A DNA stretch of 64,000 nt from Bradyrhizobium amphicarpaeae (lineage in GTDB: Bacteria; Pseudomonadota; Alphaproteobacteria; Rhizobiales; Xanthobacteraceae). The stretch's first letter is position 1. Each line of letters starts with the position of its first letter. A program made the position numbers and the translations under genes. Location of the stretch: positions 1,146,001 through 1,210,000 of the forward strand of contig NZ_CP029426.2 in assembly GCF_002266435.3 (NCBI RefSeq), written 5' to 3'. The notes under the pieces were generated by a model, which had not been told where the DNA came from, ran no database searches, and saw only the letters and a list, made by a program, of their open reading frames with translations. Below are positions 28,896-37,319 of this stretch, piece by piece.

Positions 28896-30228
28896 ATTGC
28901 TTCCCAAGTCGTTGCCCAAGTCGTTGCCCGGCTCGCTGCCGCTGACGCTGCGGCTGTATCGTCGCCTGGCCTCCGGCCTGGTGCCGCTTGCGCCCGCACT
29001 GATCAGGCGGCGGCTGAAGCAGGGCAAGGAGGATCCCGCGCGCGTCGGCGAGCGGCGTGGCCTGTCCCGGGACGTGCGGCCGCATGGCCCGCTGGTCTGG
29101 ATCCACGGCGCCAGCGTCGGCGAGGTGCTGGCCGCGGCGGCGTTGATCGAGCGCCTGCGCGATCTCAATCTGCGCATCCTGCTGACCTCGGGCACCGTCA
29201 CCTCGGCGACCGTGGTCGCAAAGCGGTTTCCGCCCGACGTGATCCATCAATACGTGCCGTATGACTCGCCGCGCTATGTCGCGCGCTTCCTCGACCACTG
29301 GCAGCCGTCGCTGGCGCTGTTCATCGAATCCGACCTGTGGCCGAACCTGATCCTGGCGGGCGCGACGCGCCGGGTGCCGATGGTGCTGATCAACGGACGG
29401 ATGTCGCCGCGCTCGTTCCCGCGCTGGCGGCGCATGCAGGGCACCATCTCGGCGCTGCTGTCGCGCTTCGACATCTGCCTCGCGCAGTCGAGGACCGATG
29501 CCGAACGCTTCGCCACGCTCGGCGGCCGCGACGTCGTCACCACGGGCAACCTCAAGCTCGACGTGCCGGCGCCGCCGGCCGATCCCGCCAAGCTCGAACG
29601 GCTGATGGCGATGACGCGCGGGCGCCCCATCATCGTCGCGGCCTCGACCCACCCGGGCGAGGACGAGATGCTGGTCGCGGCGCATCGCAACCTGTCCGGC
29701 TTCTTCCCGCAGCTCCTCACCGTGATCGTGCCGCGCCATCCCGATCGCGGCTCCTCGATCTCGGGCCTGGTCACGGCCTCGGGCCTGAAGCCGGCATTGC
29801 GCTCGCGCGAGGAGCTGCCGACCGCGACCACCGACGTCTATGTCGCCGACACCATGGGCGAACTCGGCCTGTTCTACCGGCTGTCGCCGATCGTGTTCAT
29901 GGGCGGATCGCTGATCCGCCATGGTGGCCAGAACCCGATCGAGGCGATCAAGCTCGGGGCGGCGGTCGTGCATGGCCCGCACGTCTTCAACTTCGCCGAT
30001 GTCTACGAGGCGCTCGACGGCAGCGGCGGTGCGCGCCAGGCCGACACGCCGGAGGCGCTGGTCAAGCAGCTCGGCCTGCTGCTGGCCGAGCCGACGGTCC
30101 GCGAGAAGATGCAGCGTGCAGGCGCGGGCGTGGTCGAGGATCTCGGCGGCGCGCTCAACCGCACCATGACCGCGCTCGAGCCGTATCTGCTGCAGCTGCG
30201 GATCGAGATGGGAGCCGCCAATGCGTGA
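28888..30228 (+). CDS. waaA: 3-deoxy-D-manno-octulosonic acid (Kdo) transferase
   Basis: 446 residues from ATG 28888 (456 if the ATG at 28858 is used, overlapping the previous gene by 38 bases). This GT30 enzyme adds Kdo to lipid IVA at the inner face of the membrane. Motifs: VWIHGASVGEVLAAA, ESDLWPNLILAG, INGRMSPRSFPRW and FMGGSLIRHGGQNPIEA. A hydrophobic N-terminal helix (GLVPLAPALI region) anchors it. A four-residue tandem repeat (LPKS LPKS LPGS) lies at the N-terminus. The stop overlaps lpxK by eight bases. Confidence 0.95.
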   Translation: MAKLLPKSLPKSLPGSLPLTLRLYRRLASGLVPLAPALIRRRLKQGKEDPARVGERRGLSRDVRPHGPLVWIHGASVGEVLAAAALIERLRDLNLRILLTSGTVTSATVVAKRFPPDVIHQYVPYDSPRYVARFLDHWQPSLALFIESDLWPNLILAGATRRVPMVLINGRMSPRSFPRWRRMQGTISALLSRFDICLAQSRTDAERFATLGGRDVVTTGNLKLDVPAPPADPAKLERLMAMTRGRPIIVAASTHPGEDEMLVAAHRNLSGFFPQLLTVIVPRHPDRGSSISGLVTASGLKPALRSREELPTATTDVYVADTMGELGLFYRLSPIVFMGGSLIRHGGQNPIEAIKLGAAVVHGPHVFNFADVYEALDGSGGARQADTPEALVKQLGLLLAEPTVREKMQRAGAGVVEDLGGALNRTMTALEPYLLQLRIEMGAANA

Positions 30229-31237
30229 GCCGGCCTTCTGGTACCGGCCACGTTCTCTTCCGTCATTCGCGTTATGGCCGCTCGGAGCGCTCTACGGCGC
30301 GATCACCCAACGGCGCATGCTGCGCCAGGGCACGGATGCCGGCATCCCCGTGATCTGCGTCGGCAATTACCATGTCGGCGGCGCCGGCAAGACGCCGACC
30401 GTGCTGGCCCTGACCAGGCTCCTGCGCGAGCTCGGCGAGACCCCGGTGGTGCTCAGCCGCGGCTATGGCGGGCGCTTGCAAGGCCCGGTCATGGTCGACC
30501 GCATACGCCACACCGCGGCCGACATCGGCGACGAGCCCCTGATGATGGCGCGCGATGTCCCGGTCGTGGTGGCGCGAGACCGCCTCGACGGCATCGCGCT
30601 GGCGAAATCGCAAGGCGCCACATTGGTCCTGATGGACGACGGCTTCCAGAACCCGCGTTTGCTCAAGGACGCCTCGCTGATCGTGATCGACAGCGAACGC
30701 GGCCTGGGCAACGGCCAGATATTTCCGGCCGGTCCGCTGCGCGCGCCGCTGAAGGCGCAGCTCGACCGCACCGACGCGCTGGTGCTGATCGGCGACGGCC
30801 ATGCCGCCGACGATGTCGCCTCCGCGCTCGCCAGCCGCGGCAAGCCGGAATTGCGCGCGCGGTTGAAGCCGGATGCAGCCTCGCTCGCGCAACTGTTCGG
30901 CAAAAATGTTCTCGCTTTCGCCGGCATCGGCGATCCCGAGCGGTTCTTCCGCACCCTTCGCGCGAGCGGCATCGCGGTCGCGCGCACGCGGCCCTTTGCC
31001 GACCACCACATGTTCTCCCGCGAGGAGATCGCAGCGCTCGCCGCGGATGCCGCGCGCGAGCAGCTGACGCTGGTGACGACCGAAAAGGACCTTGCGCGCC
31101 TGCGCGGCAGCGAGGGCGTGCCCGATGGAATCGTGCCGTTCGCGGTTCAGCTCGAATTCGACGACCCGGCCAAGCTGCGGCAATTGATCAGCGACCAGCT
31201 CTACAAGGCGCGCGAGCGAAGGTTCTCCAGGCGGTGA
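30221..31237 (+). CDS. lpxK: Tetraacyldisaccharide 4'-kinase
   Basis: This 338-residue kinase phosphorylates the 4' position of the lipid A disaccharide. An N-terminal membrane-proximal segment is followed by the P-loop VGGAGKTPTVLALTRLL. Next come LSRGYGGRLQGP, the LMDDGFQNPRLLKD motif that holds catalytic Asp residues, and FADHHMFSREEI at the C-terminal half. It is the last gene of the collinear lipid A group, and a palindromic repeat follows the stop within five bases. Confidence 0.96.
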   Translation: MREPAFWYRPRSLPSFALWPLGALYGAITQRRMLRQGTDAGIPVICVGNYHVGGAGKTPTVLALTRLLRELGETPVVLSRGYGGRLQGPVMVDRIRHTAADIGDEPLMMARDVPVVVARDRLDGIALAKSQGATLVLMDDGFQNPRLLKDASLIVIDSERGLGNGQIFPAGPLRAPLKAQLDRTDALVLIGDGHAADDVASALASRGKPELRARLKPDAASLAQLFGKNVLAFAGIGDPERFFRTLRASGIAVARTRPFADHHMFSREEIAALAADAAREQLTLVTTEKDLARLRGSEGVPDGIVPFAVQLEFDDPAKLRQLISDQLYKARERRFSRR

Positions 31238-31241
31238 TCTG

Positions 31242-31333
31242 GTAGGGTGGGCAAAGCGAAGCGTGCCCACCATCTCTCGTCGAATGTGAAGTGAGATGGT
31301 GGGCACGGCGCTTTGCGCCTTTGCCCACCCTAC
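31242..31333. repeat. GTAGGGTGGGCAAAG palindromic element, copy 2
   Basis: GTAGGGTGGGCAAAGCGAAGCGTGCCCACCA at the left is mirrored by GGTGGGCACGGCG...CTTTGCCCACCCTAC at the right, around a short unique centre. It lies just after lpxK. Confidence 0.88.
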
Positions 31334-31433
31334 GGCACCAGCTACGGCAACTGCATTCAGGCGACATTCATCGCGCGACTCGTACTGATCTCATCCGATC
31401 AGGAGTTCTCTCATGCAACAACCGCCGGCCGTC

Positions 31434-31661
31434 TTACGCCTGCGGCTTCAGCTCGCCCGGGAAATGCCGCTGCAGCACCGCGGCGGGCGTGGCGTAGGCC
31501 TCCTGCAGATCGACGCTCCAGTATTTCAGCTCGTCGAGCGGAATCCTGACGTCGGTGATGGCACAGCGCACATAGGTCCCCGGCGAGATCACGCGGAAGT
31601 CGCCGTCGAGATATTGCACTTGCGCTTCGCCATGGCCCGAGGGGCCGAACTTGTTCAGCAC
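31434..31661 (-). CDS. DUF2093 small protein
   Basis: 75 residues. MLNKFGPSGHGEAQVQYLDGDF, ISPGTYVRCAITDVRIPLDELKYW and AAVLQRHF are the DUF2093 pattern. It is a small beta-rich cytoplasmic protein of unknown role found across Rhizobiales, typically beside lpxK or xseA, as here. Confidence 0.85.
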   Translation of the reverse strand: MLNKFGPSGHGEAQVQYLDGDFRVISPGTYVRCAITDVRIPLDELKYWSVDLQEAYATPAAVLQRHFPGELKPQA

Positions 31662-31869
31662 GGTCGAAAGTCTCCGCGGAAGGCCGCTGCCAGGAAAAAC
31701 TTAAAGGAAACCTTTAACGGGAAACCCTGGAGGGCACGATGTGTTGGATGGGATGTAGCATAGATAGGGTGGCTTGTCCGCCCGGTAAACCCACCGGTTT
31801 GTGATGTTTTGCCGCCGTGTCTGCATGATAGGGCTTGCGGCCGTGCGGCACCTCCTGCGACAGAATCCG

Positions 31870-32697
31870 ATGCGCCTTCGACTGACCGCCTTGTTCCTGA
31901 TGCTGCTGATGTCGGCCGCGTCCGCCGCGCCTGCGCCGCAGCAGGTCGACATCCCGCTGTCGTCGGGAATCCTGCATGCGCAGCTGTTCAAGCCCGAAGG
32001 CGAGGGGCCGTTTCCGACCGTGATCGCGCTGCATGGCTGCGGCGGCCTCGGCAGCCATTCCGAACCCGTGCTGCCGCGCTACCGCGACTGGGCGATGCGT
32101 CTGCTCAAGACCGGCAATGCCGTGCTGTGGCCCGACAGCTACGGCTCGCGCGAGCTCGGGCCGCAATGCCGCGTCAAGGAGATGCACGTCAGCGCGCGAC
32201 GCGAGCGCGTCATCGATATCGCGGCATCGCGCGCCTGGCTGATGAAGCAGTCCTGGGTGGCGCGCGACCGCGTCAGCCTGATCGGCTGGGCCAATGGCGC
32301 CAGCGCGCTGCTGTGGGCGGTGCGGCCGCAAGTCGCGACGGCGCGCGATCCGGGGCCGGATTTTCGCGCCGCCATCGCATTCTATCCCGACTGCCGGATC
32401 TCCGCCGGCCTCGGCTGGAGCACGCGGGTGCCGACCCTGGTGCTGATCGGCGCCAATGACGACGTCTCCTCGCCGCCGGCCTGCCGCCAGATGGTCGAGG
32501 GCGCGCATGGCCGCAGCGCGCTCGCACGCATCGTGGTCTATCCCGGCGCCTATCACGATTTCGACCGCGCCAACACGCAGCTGCACGCAGCCGGCGGCAG
32601 CAACGACGCCGCCGCGCCCGAGCACGGCCATCTCGGCACGGATGCCGAAGCGCGCGCGGAGTCGCAGAAGGACGTCGCGCATTGGCTGACGCGGTAA
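31870..32697 (+). CDS. Exported dienelactone-hydrolase-like protein lacking the nucleophile
   Basis: 275 residues with a signal peptide (MRLRLTALFLMLLMSAASA). The alpha/beta-hydrolase fold is clear: FPTVIALHGCGG (oxyanion region), GANDDVSSP with the acid Asp198, and YPGAYHDF with His229. The nucleophile elbow, normally G-x-S/C-x-G, reads GWANG (139-143), so the nucleophile position is Ala141 (codon GCC). The protein may be catalytically dead, use another residue, or serve as a binder. Start 31870 is preferred because it leads directly into the signal peptide. Confidence 0.85.
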   Translation: MRLRLTALFLMLLMSAASAAPAPQQVDIPLSSGILHAQLFKPEGEGPFPTVIALHGCGGLGSHSEPVLPRYRDWAMRLLKTGNAVLWPDSYGSRELGPQCRVKEMHVSARRERVIDIAASRAWLMKQSWVARDRVSLIGWANGASALLWAVRPQVATARDPGPDFRAAIAFYPDCRISAGLGWSTRVPTLVLIGANDDVSSPPACRQMVEGAHGRSALARIVVYPGAYHDFDRANTQLHAAGGSNDAAAPEHGHLGTDAEARAESQKDVAHWLTR

Positions 32698-32701
32698 TTC
32701 G

Positions 32702-32770
32702 GTAGCCCGGATGAGCGCAAGCGATATCCGGGGCGAGGGGTCCCGCATATCGCTGCGCTCATGCGGGCGA
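32702..32770. repeat. GTAGCCCGGATGAGCGCAGCG palindromic element, copy 1
   Basis: GTAGCCCGGATGAGCGCAAGCGATATCCGG faces ATATCGCTGCGCTCATGCGGGC as an imperfect inverted repeat. It is the same family as 45081-45157. It begins four bases after the hydrolase stop codon. Confidence 0.75.
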
Positions 32771-32948
32771 CATCTTCGGGCTCCAGAAGCGGGGCCGCCC
32801 GGGGAACAACAGGAGGCGGACAGCCCCGCATCGGCCACCGCCCTGCATGGAGAAGGGCCGACCGTGAATCTACGGATCGCGCGCGATGCGGGTTTCAGCA
32901 GGTGACGGCGCCTTAGTTCGACCACGATGTCGATTAAACGCAATCCTC

Positions 32949-33089
32949 ATGCGCATTACACTCTTCTCCGCATTCGCCGTCTTCACCGTCGCGATCTTCC
33001 TCTACGAGGCCCACGCCGGCGCTCCCTTGCGCGCGGCGGAGCATTGCGGCTTCTGGACCACGATCGACGCGGGATTGTCGTGCCGCTGA
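32949..33089 (+). CDS. Small secreted or membrane peptide, 46 residues
   Basis: MRITLFSAFAVFTVAIFLY is a convincing signal peptide or single membrane helix, followed by EAHAGAPLRAAEHCGFWTTIDAGLSC with two Cys. I do not recognise a family. An ATG is present but the ribosome-binding site is weak. It lies alone between two palindromic repeats; being a chance frame cannot be excluded. Confidence 0.45.
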   Translation: MRITLFSAFAVFTVAIFLYEAHAGAPLRAAEHCGFWTTIDAGLSCR

Positions 33090-33104
33090 AGTTCACCAAT
33101 CCAT

Positions 33105-33245
33105 CGCCGTCACCCTGAGGTGGCCGCTTCTCAGCGGCCCTCGAAGGGCGACAGCCCGGCTGCATCGCGGCCGTACATCCTTCGAGGCTCACCTTGCGAT
33201 GCGTTCGCATCGCAAGCCTCGCACCTCAGGATGACGGGTCTGAGA
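33105..33245. repeat. CCTGAGGTGCGAG...CCTCAGGATGA palindromic element
   Basis: Left CCGTCACCCTGAGGTGGCCGCTTCTC and right TCGCACCTCAGGATGACGGG are inverted. Internal pairs are CCTTCGAGGCTC/CCTCGAAGGGCGAC and GCGATGCGTTCGCATCGC (a perfect hairpin). This compound element fills the space before the end of xseA. Confidence 0.75.
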
Positions 33246-33318
33246 CTACGCGCTGTCTCCAGATCGTCGTGCAAGGGCTCCTCGCAATGACGGGAATGGA
33301 GCACTCGCTTCTCGCGCC

Positions 33319-34941
33319 TCAGAACAGATTGCCCTGACCCACCGGCTTGGCCACGCGCTTGGGCGCGGGCTTTGCGTCCGACGCGGCCGGCTTAGGCTGC
33401 GCCGGCGCGTGCTTGGCCGTTGGAGCTGCACGATCCGCATCCGCCGTCGCACCCACGCGGCCATCGGCGAACTCGATCTCGAGGCGTGCGCCGGGCCCGA
33501 CGCTGTCCGCCGCATGCACGGGATGTCCGGCTTCGTCCCGCACCAGCGCAAAGCCGCGCGCGAGCACGCTGCGATAGGACAAGGCGGACAGCAGCTTGCC
33601 GCTGTTGTCGATGCGGGCCTCGAGCCGCTGCAGCAGCGTGAGCAGCGCGCGGCCGGCGCGTTCTGAGAGGCGATGCGTGCGCTCGCGCTGGCGGGCAATG
33701 GCGTTGCGCTGCGCCTGCGCATTGGCGAGCTTCGAGGCGCGCAGGCGAATTTCCAGCCCGGCAAAGCGATCGCGCCGGCGCCGCAGCAGCGAGCGTGCGG
33801 ACAGGCCGAGCCGCTCGCCGCACACTGTCAGGCGATGATCGGCCTGCGAGATCTGGCCGTGCAGCACCCGCAGCGTCAGCTTCGCGCTCGCGGCGGTGAA
33901 CCTGCGGAAATGCGCGTGCGTGTTGGCCTTGAGACAGCGGGGCAGCGACGCGCCCGCCGAATCCAGCCGCTGCCTGGGAATGGCGAGCAGGTCGCCGGCC
34001 GCCGGCAGCGCGCGCGCGGCGGCGCGCAGCTCGCTGCGGCGGCTCTCCTGGCTGCGCTGCCAATAGGCGCGGGTGCGGCGGCCGAGATCGGCGACCTCGA
34101 CGAACAGATCGCTGCGCACCGGCACCGCCATCTCGGCGGCGGCGGTCGGCGTCGGCGCGCGCTTGTCGGCGACGAAATCGATCAGCGTGATGTCGGTCTC
34201 GTGCCCCACCGCGGAGATCAGCGGGATCATGCTCTCGGCGGCCGCCCGAACCACGATCTCCTCGTTGAACGACCAGAGGTCCTCCAGCGAGCCGCCGCCG
34301 CGCGCGACGATCAGGACGTCGGGCCGCGGAATCCTGCCGCCCTCCGGCAGCGCATTGAAGCCGCGGATCGCGGCCGCGACCTGCTCGGCCGAGCCTTCGC
34401 CCTGCACCTTCACCGGCCACACCAGCACGCGGCGGGGGAAGCGGTCCTCCAATCGGTGCAGGATGTCGCGGATCACCGCGCCGGTCGGCGAGGTCACCAC
34501 GCCGATCACCTCGGGCAGCCACGGCAGCAGCTGCTTGCGCGCCTCGTCGAACAGCCCTTCGGCGGCGAGCTTCTTCTTGCGCTCCTCCATCAGCGCCATC
34601 AGCGCGCCGATGCCGGCCGGCTCCAGCGCCTCGATCACGATCTGGTATTTCGAGGAGCCCGGATAGGTCGTGAGCTTGCCGGTGGCAATGACCTCGAGCC
34701 CCTCCTGGGGCTTGAAGCGCATCCGTCCGTGCACGCCCTTCCAGATCACCGCCTCGATCTTGGCGCTCTCGTCCTTGAGCGCGAAATAGCAATGGCCGGA
34801 GGAGTGGGCGCCGCGAAAGCCGGAGATCTCGCCGCGGACGCGGACATGGCCGAAAGTGTCCTCCACCGTCCGCTTCAGGGACTGGGAGAGCTCGGACACG
34901 GTGAATTCGAAGGCGTTGTTGAGTTGTTCCGCGGGGGGCAT
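33319..34941 (-). CDS. xseA: Exodeoxyribonuclease VII large subunit
   Basis: 540 residues. The N-terminal OB domain ([30 protein letters not shown]) binds single-stranded DNA. The catalytic core has [35 protein letters not shown] and [27 protein letters not shown] coiled-coil region follows and the C-terminus is rich in Ala/Pro/Lys. With XseB it degrades single-stranded DNA in repair. An open frame to 35166 exists, but its 75 extra residues come from an intergenic repeat, so [10 protein letters not shown] at 34941 is taken as the start. Confidence 0.95.
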   Translation of the reverse strand: MPPAEQLNNAFEFTVSELSQSLKRTVEDTFGHVRVRGEISGFRGAHSSGHCYFALKDESAKIEAVIWKGVHGRMRFKPQEGLEVIATGKLTTYPGSSKYQIVIEALEPAGIGALMALMEERKKKLAAEGLFDEARKQLLPWLPEVIGVVTSPTGAVIRDILHRLEDRFPRRVLVWPVKVQGEGSAEQVAAAIRGFNALPEGGRIPRPDVLIVARGGGSLEDLWSFNEEIVVRAAAESMIPLISAVGHETDITLIDFVADKRAPTPTAAAEMAVPVRSDLFVEVADLGRRTRAYWQRSQESRRSELRAAARALPAAGDLLAIPRQRLDSAGASLPRCLKANTHAHFRRFTAASAKLTLRVLHGQISQADHRLTVCGERLGLSARSLLRRRRDRFAGLEIRLRASKLANAQAQRNAIARQRERTHRLSERAGRALLTLLQRLEARIDNSGKLLSALSYRSVLARGFALVRDEAGHPVHAADSVGPGARLEIEFADGRVGATADADRAAPTAKHAPAQPKPAASDAKPAPKRVAKPVGQGNLF

Positions 34942-35181
34942 CTGCAAGCGATTCGGAGTGTTGGGGGCAGACCCCACGTTAGGGATTTTCGCCCCGCGGC
35001 GCCAGCTAGGGAGTTCACCTCTCCTCGCTGGGGAGGTTCGGGTCGCCGCACGAGCCAGCTTCTTCACACGACGCTCCGGAGCGTCCTTCTCGGAGCCAGC
35101 GTCTGGTTCGGCCGTGCCCACATTCTTGATGCGCCCCAGTGGATCGCCGAAAACAATAACTCGCAATGATGGATTTCAATT
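34942..35181. other. Intergenic region upstream of xseA with repeat-derived sequence
   Basis: 240 bases. CACCTCTCCTCGCTGGGGAGGTTCGG near 35018 is a hairpin-like motif of the kind repeated around Bradyrhizobium genomes. It creates a spurious in-frame extension of xseA. No gene was recognised. Confidence 0.5.
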
Positions 35182-35928
35182 TCACTTAGCGGGTCTGTCC
35201 AACGGAATCGTGGAACAGCGCACAACAAGATGGCTATGTCCGCATCGACCGCCGTCGGAACTGGCTCCTCTCACAACGTCGATATATTTGCAAACTTCTG
35301 GATGGTTTATTTTGGCCCAACCAGCCACGTCCGTTCCACAATACAAAAAAGCTTCTGCTGGTGGACCGCCGTGACTAGTGTCTTCCGCTACCAGAACCGG
35401 GAAGTTTTCCTGCTTTACCTCCACTGGCCAATCTACGTCAGCCCAATCAGACGTGGCTTTTTCGCATCGCAACTGGATTTTGCCCTCTTGAGGAAATTCC
35501 TTCCTAAGAATGACAAACGAGAAGCGCTTGAAGCCATTATGCGTGTCTCTCTTTTCCGTTATGTCCTCACTTTTTGGGTACTTCTTGCCCGGACCGATGT
35601 TGAGATCGGCTTGGCACATTCCCAGTGATTTATTCGTCGCCACCACGTCTACAAATGCCCTGTAGTCATTGTCGCCGGCGGGCTCGCGATAGACCAGCTT
35701 TGCAGAGCGCAGCTTGAACTCGTCTCCTTGGAGGAAATCCAACGCATAGCTCTTTAGCTGGTCACCCGTCGCTCTGAGCTTCGCCACATCGATCCCAGCT
35801 ACCCAACCGAAAAATGTGGTTATCGCCACTGCGGCGGCAACAATCCAGGCCCACCAGCCACGTTGCTTAGCTTTTGTCTGCTCTGGTCCTGATGATGTCG
35901 CTGGCTCGCTGTTTGGCTTATCAAGCAT
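35182..35928 (-). CDS. Membrane-anchored protein of unknown function, 248 residues
   Basis: I do not recognise a family. A short Lys/Gln-rich N-terminus precedes one membrane helix (WWAWIVAAAVAITTFFGWVAG, about 25-45). A soluble domain follows in which DEFKLRSAKLVYREPAGDNDYRAFVDVVATNKSL looks beta-rich, and it contains five Cys (MCQAD, LRCEK, YCGTD, VCKYI, RCGHS region). The base composition is visibly more AT-rich than xseA, which suggests acquisition. The ATG at 35928 is clear. It lies beside the wHTH gene and the six-gene operon but is separated from the operon, so a functional link is open. Confidence 0.65.
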   Translation of the reverse strand: MLDKPNSEPATSSGPEQTKAKQRGWWAWIVAAAVAITTFFGWVAGIDVAKLRATGDQLKSYALDFLQGDEFKLRSAKLVYREPAGDNDYRAFVDVVATNKSLGMCQADLNIGPGKKYPKSEDITEKRDTHNGFKRFSFVILRKEFPQEGKIQLRCEKATSDWADVDWPVEVKQENFPVLVAEDTSHGGPPAEAFLYCGTDVAGWAKINHPEVCKYIDVVRGASSDGGRCGHSHLVVRCSTIPLDRPAK

Positions 35929-36010
35929 GTTACGGGCCCCTAGAAATGACGCACATGCATTAAATTACAACTAGAGCGAGCTCGTCAATGTTGTTCGCGT
36001 AGCGGACCTG

Positions 36011-36310
36011 ATGGCGGAGCTCGACGACATCATCCACCAGCCGCTGCGGCTGAAGATCATGGCGGCGCCGAATGCGCTGCCCGTGTCCGCCGGCTTAGAG
36101 TTCTCCCGACTGAAGAAGCTGACCGGTGCCACCGACGGCAATCTCGGCGCGCATATCGAGACGCTGGCCAAGGCGGGTTACGTGTCGGTGAAGAAAGCGT
36201 TCGTCGGGAAGAAGCCGCAGACGAAGGTGACCGCGACCGCGGCGGGCCGCGGGGCGTTCGCGCGGCATGTGGCGAAGTTGCAGGAGATTATTGCGGGGAA
36301 GCAGGTTTAG
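36011..36310 (+). CDS. Small winged-helix transcriptional regulator
   Basis: 99 residues, one domain. The sequence PLRLKIMAALP-like start, EFSRLKKLTGATDGNLGAHIETLAKAGYVSVKKAFVGKKPQTKVTATAAGRGAFARHV is the HTH_34/MarR-like winged helix found in small stand-alone regulators. The GC content is high, like the core genome, unlike both neighbours. It is probably a resident gene with accessory DNA on either side. It converges with the patatin gene, 15 bases apart. Confidence 0.82.
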   Translation: MAELDDIIHQPLRLKIMAAPNALPVSAGLEFSRLKKLTGATDGNLGAHIETLAKAGYVSVKKAFVGKKPQTKVTATAAGRGAFARHVAKLQEIIAGKQV

Positions 36311-36325
36311 GTTCTTGAGTACCTC

Positions 36326-37309
36326 TCACACACCCAGTAATCGCCGGAATCTCCCGACGGCTCCACGAGCTTCGTCTTCGGCAAGAGGCTTGAGGCGGCT
36401 GATTGCAAGCTTGGCGTCGTCTAGGTCTATAGGAGCATCGAGCTGTGTGTTGATCCTAAGCATTCTAGCGCCTGAAAATGTGCTGTCATCGAGCAATGTT
36501 CCGACCGTTTGATCGGCAAGTTCACTCTGTGTGGCGAACATCATGTTGAGCGTTGGCTTCAACATTCGCGCGCGCCACATGCTGTTGAAGTCAAGGCCCA
36601 CGCTCCCGCCCGGGATCTCACCATTGCCAACGCTTATGACGCGCATGTCGGCAAATGGAGTATCCAGGCATCGCCGTGCAGTCATAACAGCCTGGAGAAC
36701 CGGATTGTTGGCCCAAAGTCCTCCGTCCGTATACGACCGTTCCTCAGTTCGTATCTGTTCGTCTGATGAACGCCGACCGCGCGGGCGATAGGCCGAAAAA
36801 AAGAGCGGCGCTGCTGCACTTGCGAGCGCCACGTCCGCTGCAAATAGCTCTCCATCGAGACTTTCGGGGGCGCCGCACCGTGCGAGAGTAGTAAAGGACC
36901 TAATTTGATAACGGTCCAGTATCGTAGCCGGTATAACCACGGGGGGCACACAGTCTCTCAGTTGAAGCTGTCGGCCGTCGTCTGAGAAGACTTCAGTCAG
37001 CAGGCTGTGAAGCCGCGCTTGCTTGTAAATGGGCCCTTTGCAGGCGTACGAGAGTGTTCGCTGGCTCGCGCGCCTCACGTTTTCGGGAAAAATCTCACCG
37101 CCGTGCTTTTCGAATAAATCCACCACGTCGCCCAGTGGCACGTCGAGTGCGATACCGAGCGCAATGATAGCGCCCGTCGAGGTTCCGGCAATTAGATCGA
37201 ATTGTTCGCGGAGCGGTACCCCAAGTTGTGACGCGATTTCCCGAAGGAATACTGCTTGAAAGATGCCACGAATCCCGCCTCCGCTTAGGCTTAAGATTTT
37301 CACCGGCAT
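36326..37309 (-). CDS. Patatin-like phospholipase (possible defence effector)
   Basis: 327 residues. The lipid acyl hydrolase site is complete: oxyanion loop GGGIRG (10-15), nucleophile elbow GTSTG with Ser44, and the dyad Asp195 in DGG. The protein starts right at the fold (MPVKILSLSG). Patatin phospholipases of this size act as membrane-degrading effectors in CBASS (CapV), where a cyclic nucleotide turns them on. Here no CD-NTase is nearby, so the trigger is unknown. It is the last gene of a six-gene operon, 10 bases after the ThiL/PurM-like gene. Confidence 0.9.
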   Translation of the reverse strand: MPVKILSLSGGGIRGIFQAVFLREIASQLGVPLREQFDLIAGTSTGAIIALGIALDVPLGDVVDLFEKHGGEIFPENVRRASQRTLSYACKGPIYKQARLHSLLTEVFSDDGRQLQLRDCVPPVVIPATILDRYQIRSFTTLARCGAPESLDGELFAADVALASAAAPLFFSAYRPRGRRSSDEQIRTEERSYTDGGLWANNPVLQAVMTARRCLDTPFADMRVISVGNGEIPGGSVGLDFNSMWRARMLKPTLNMMFATQSELADQTVGTLLDDSTFSGARMLRINTQLDAPIDLDDAKLAISRLKPLAEDEARGAVGRFRRLLGV

Positions 37310-37319
37310 TCGGTCTATC

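Noticed and set aside
34942..35166. 75-residue N-terminal extension of XseA
   Set aside because: The extra sequence derives from an intergenic repeat and lies before the normal family start [13 protein letters not shown].
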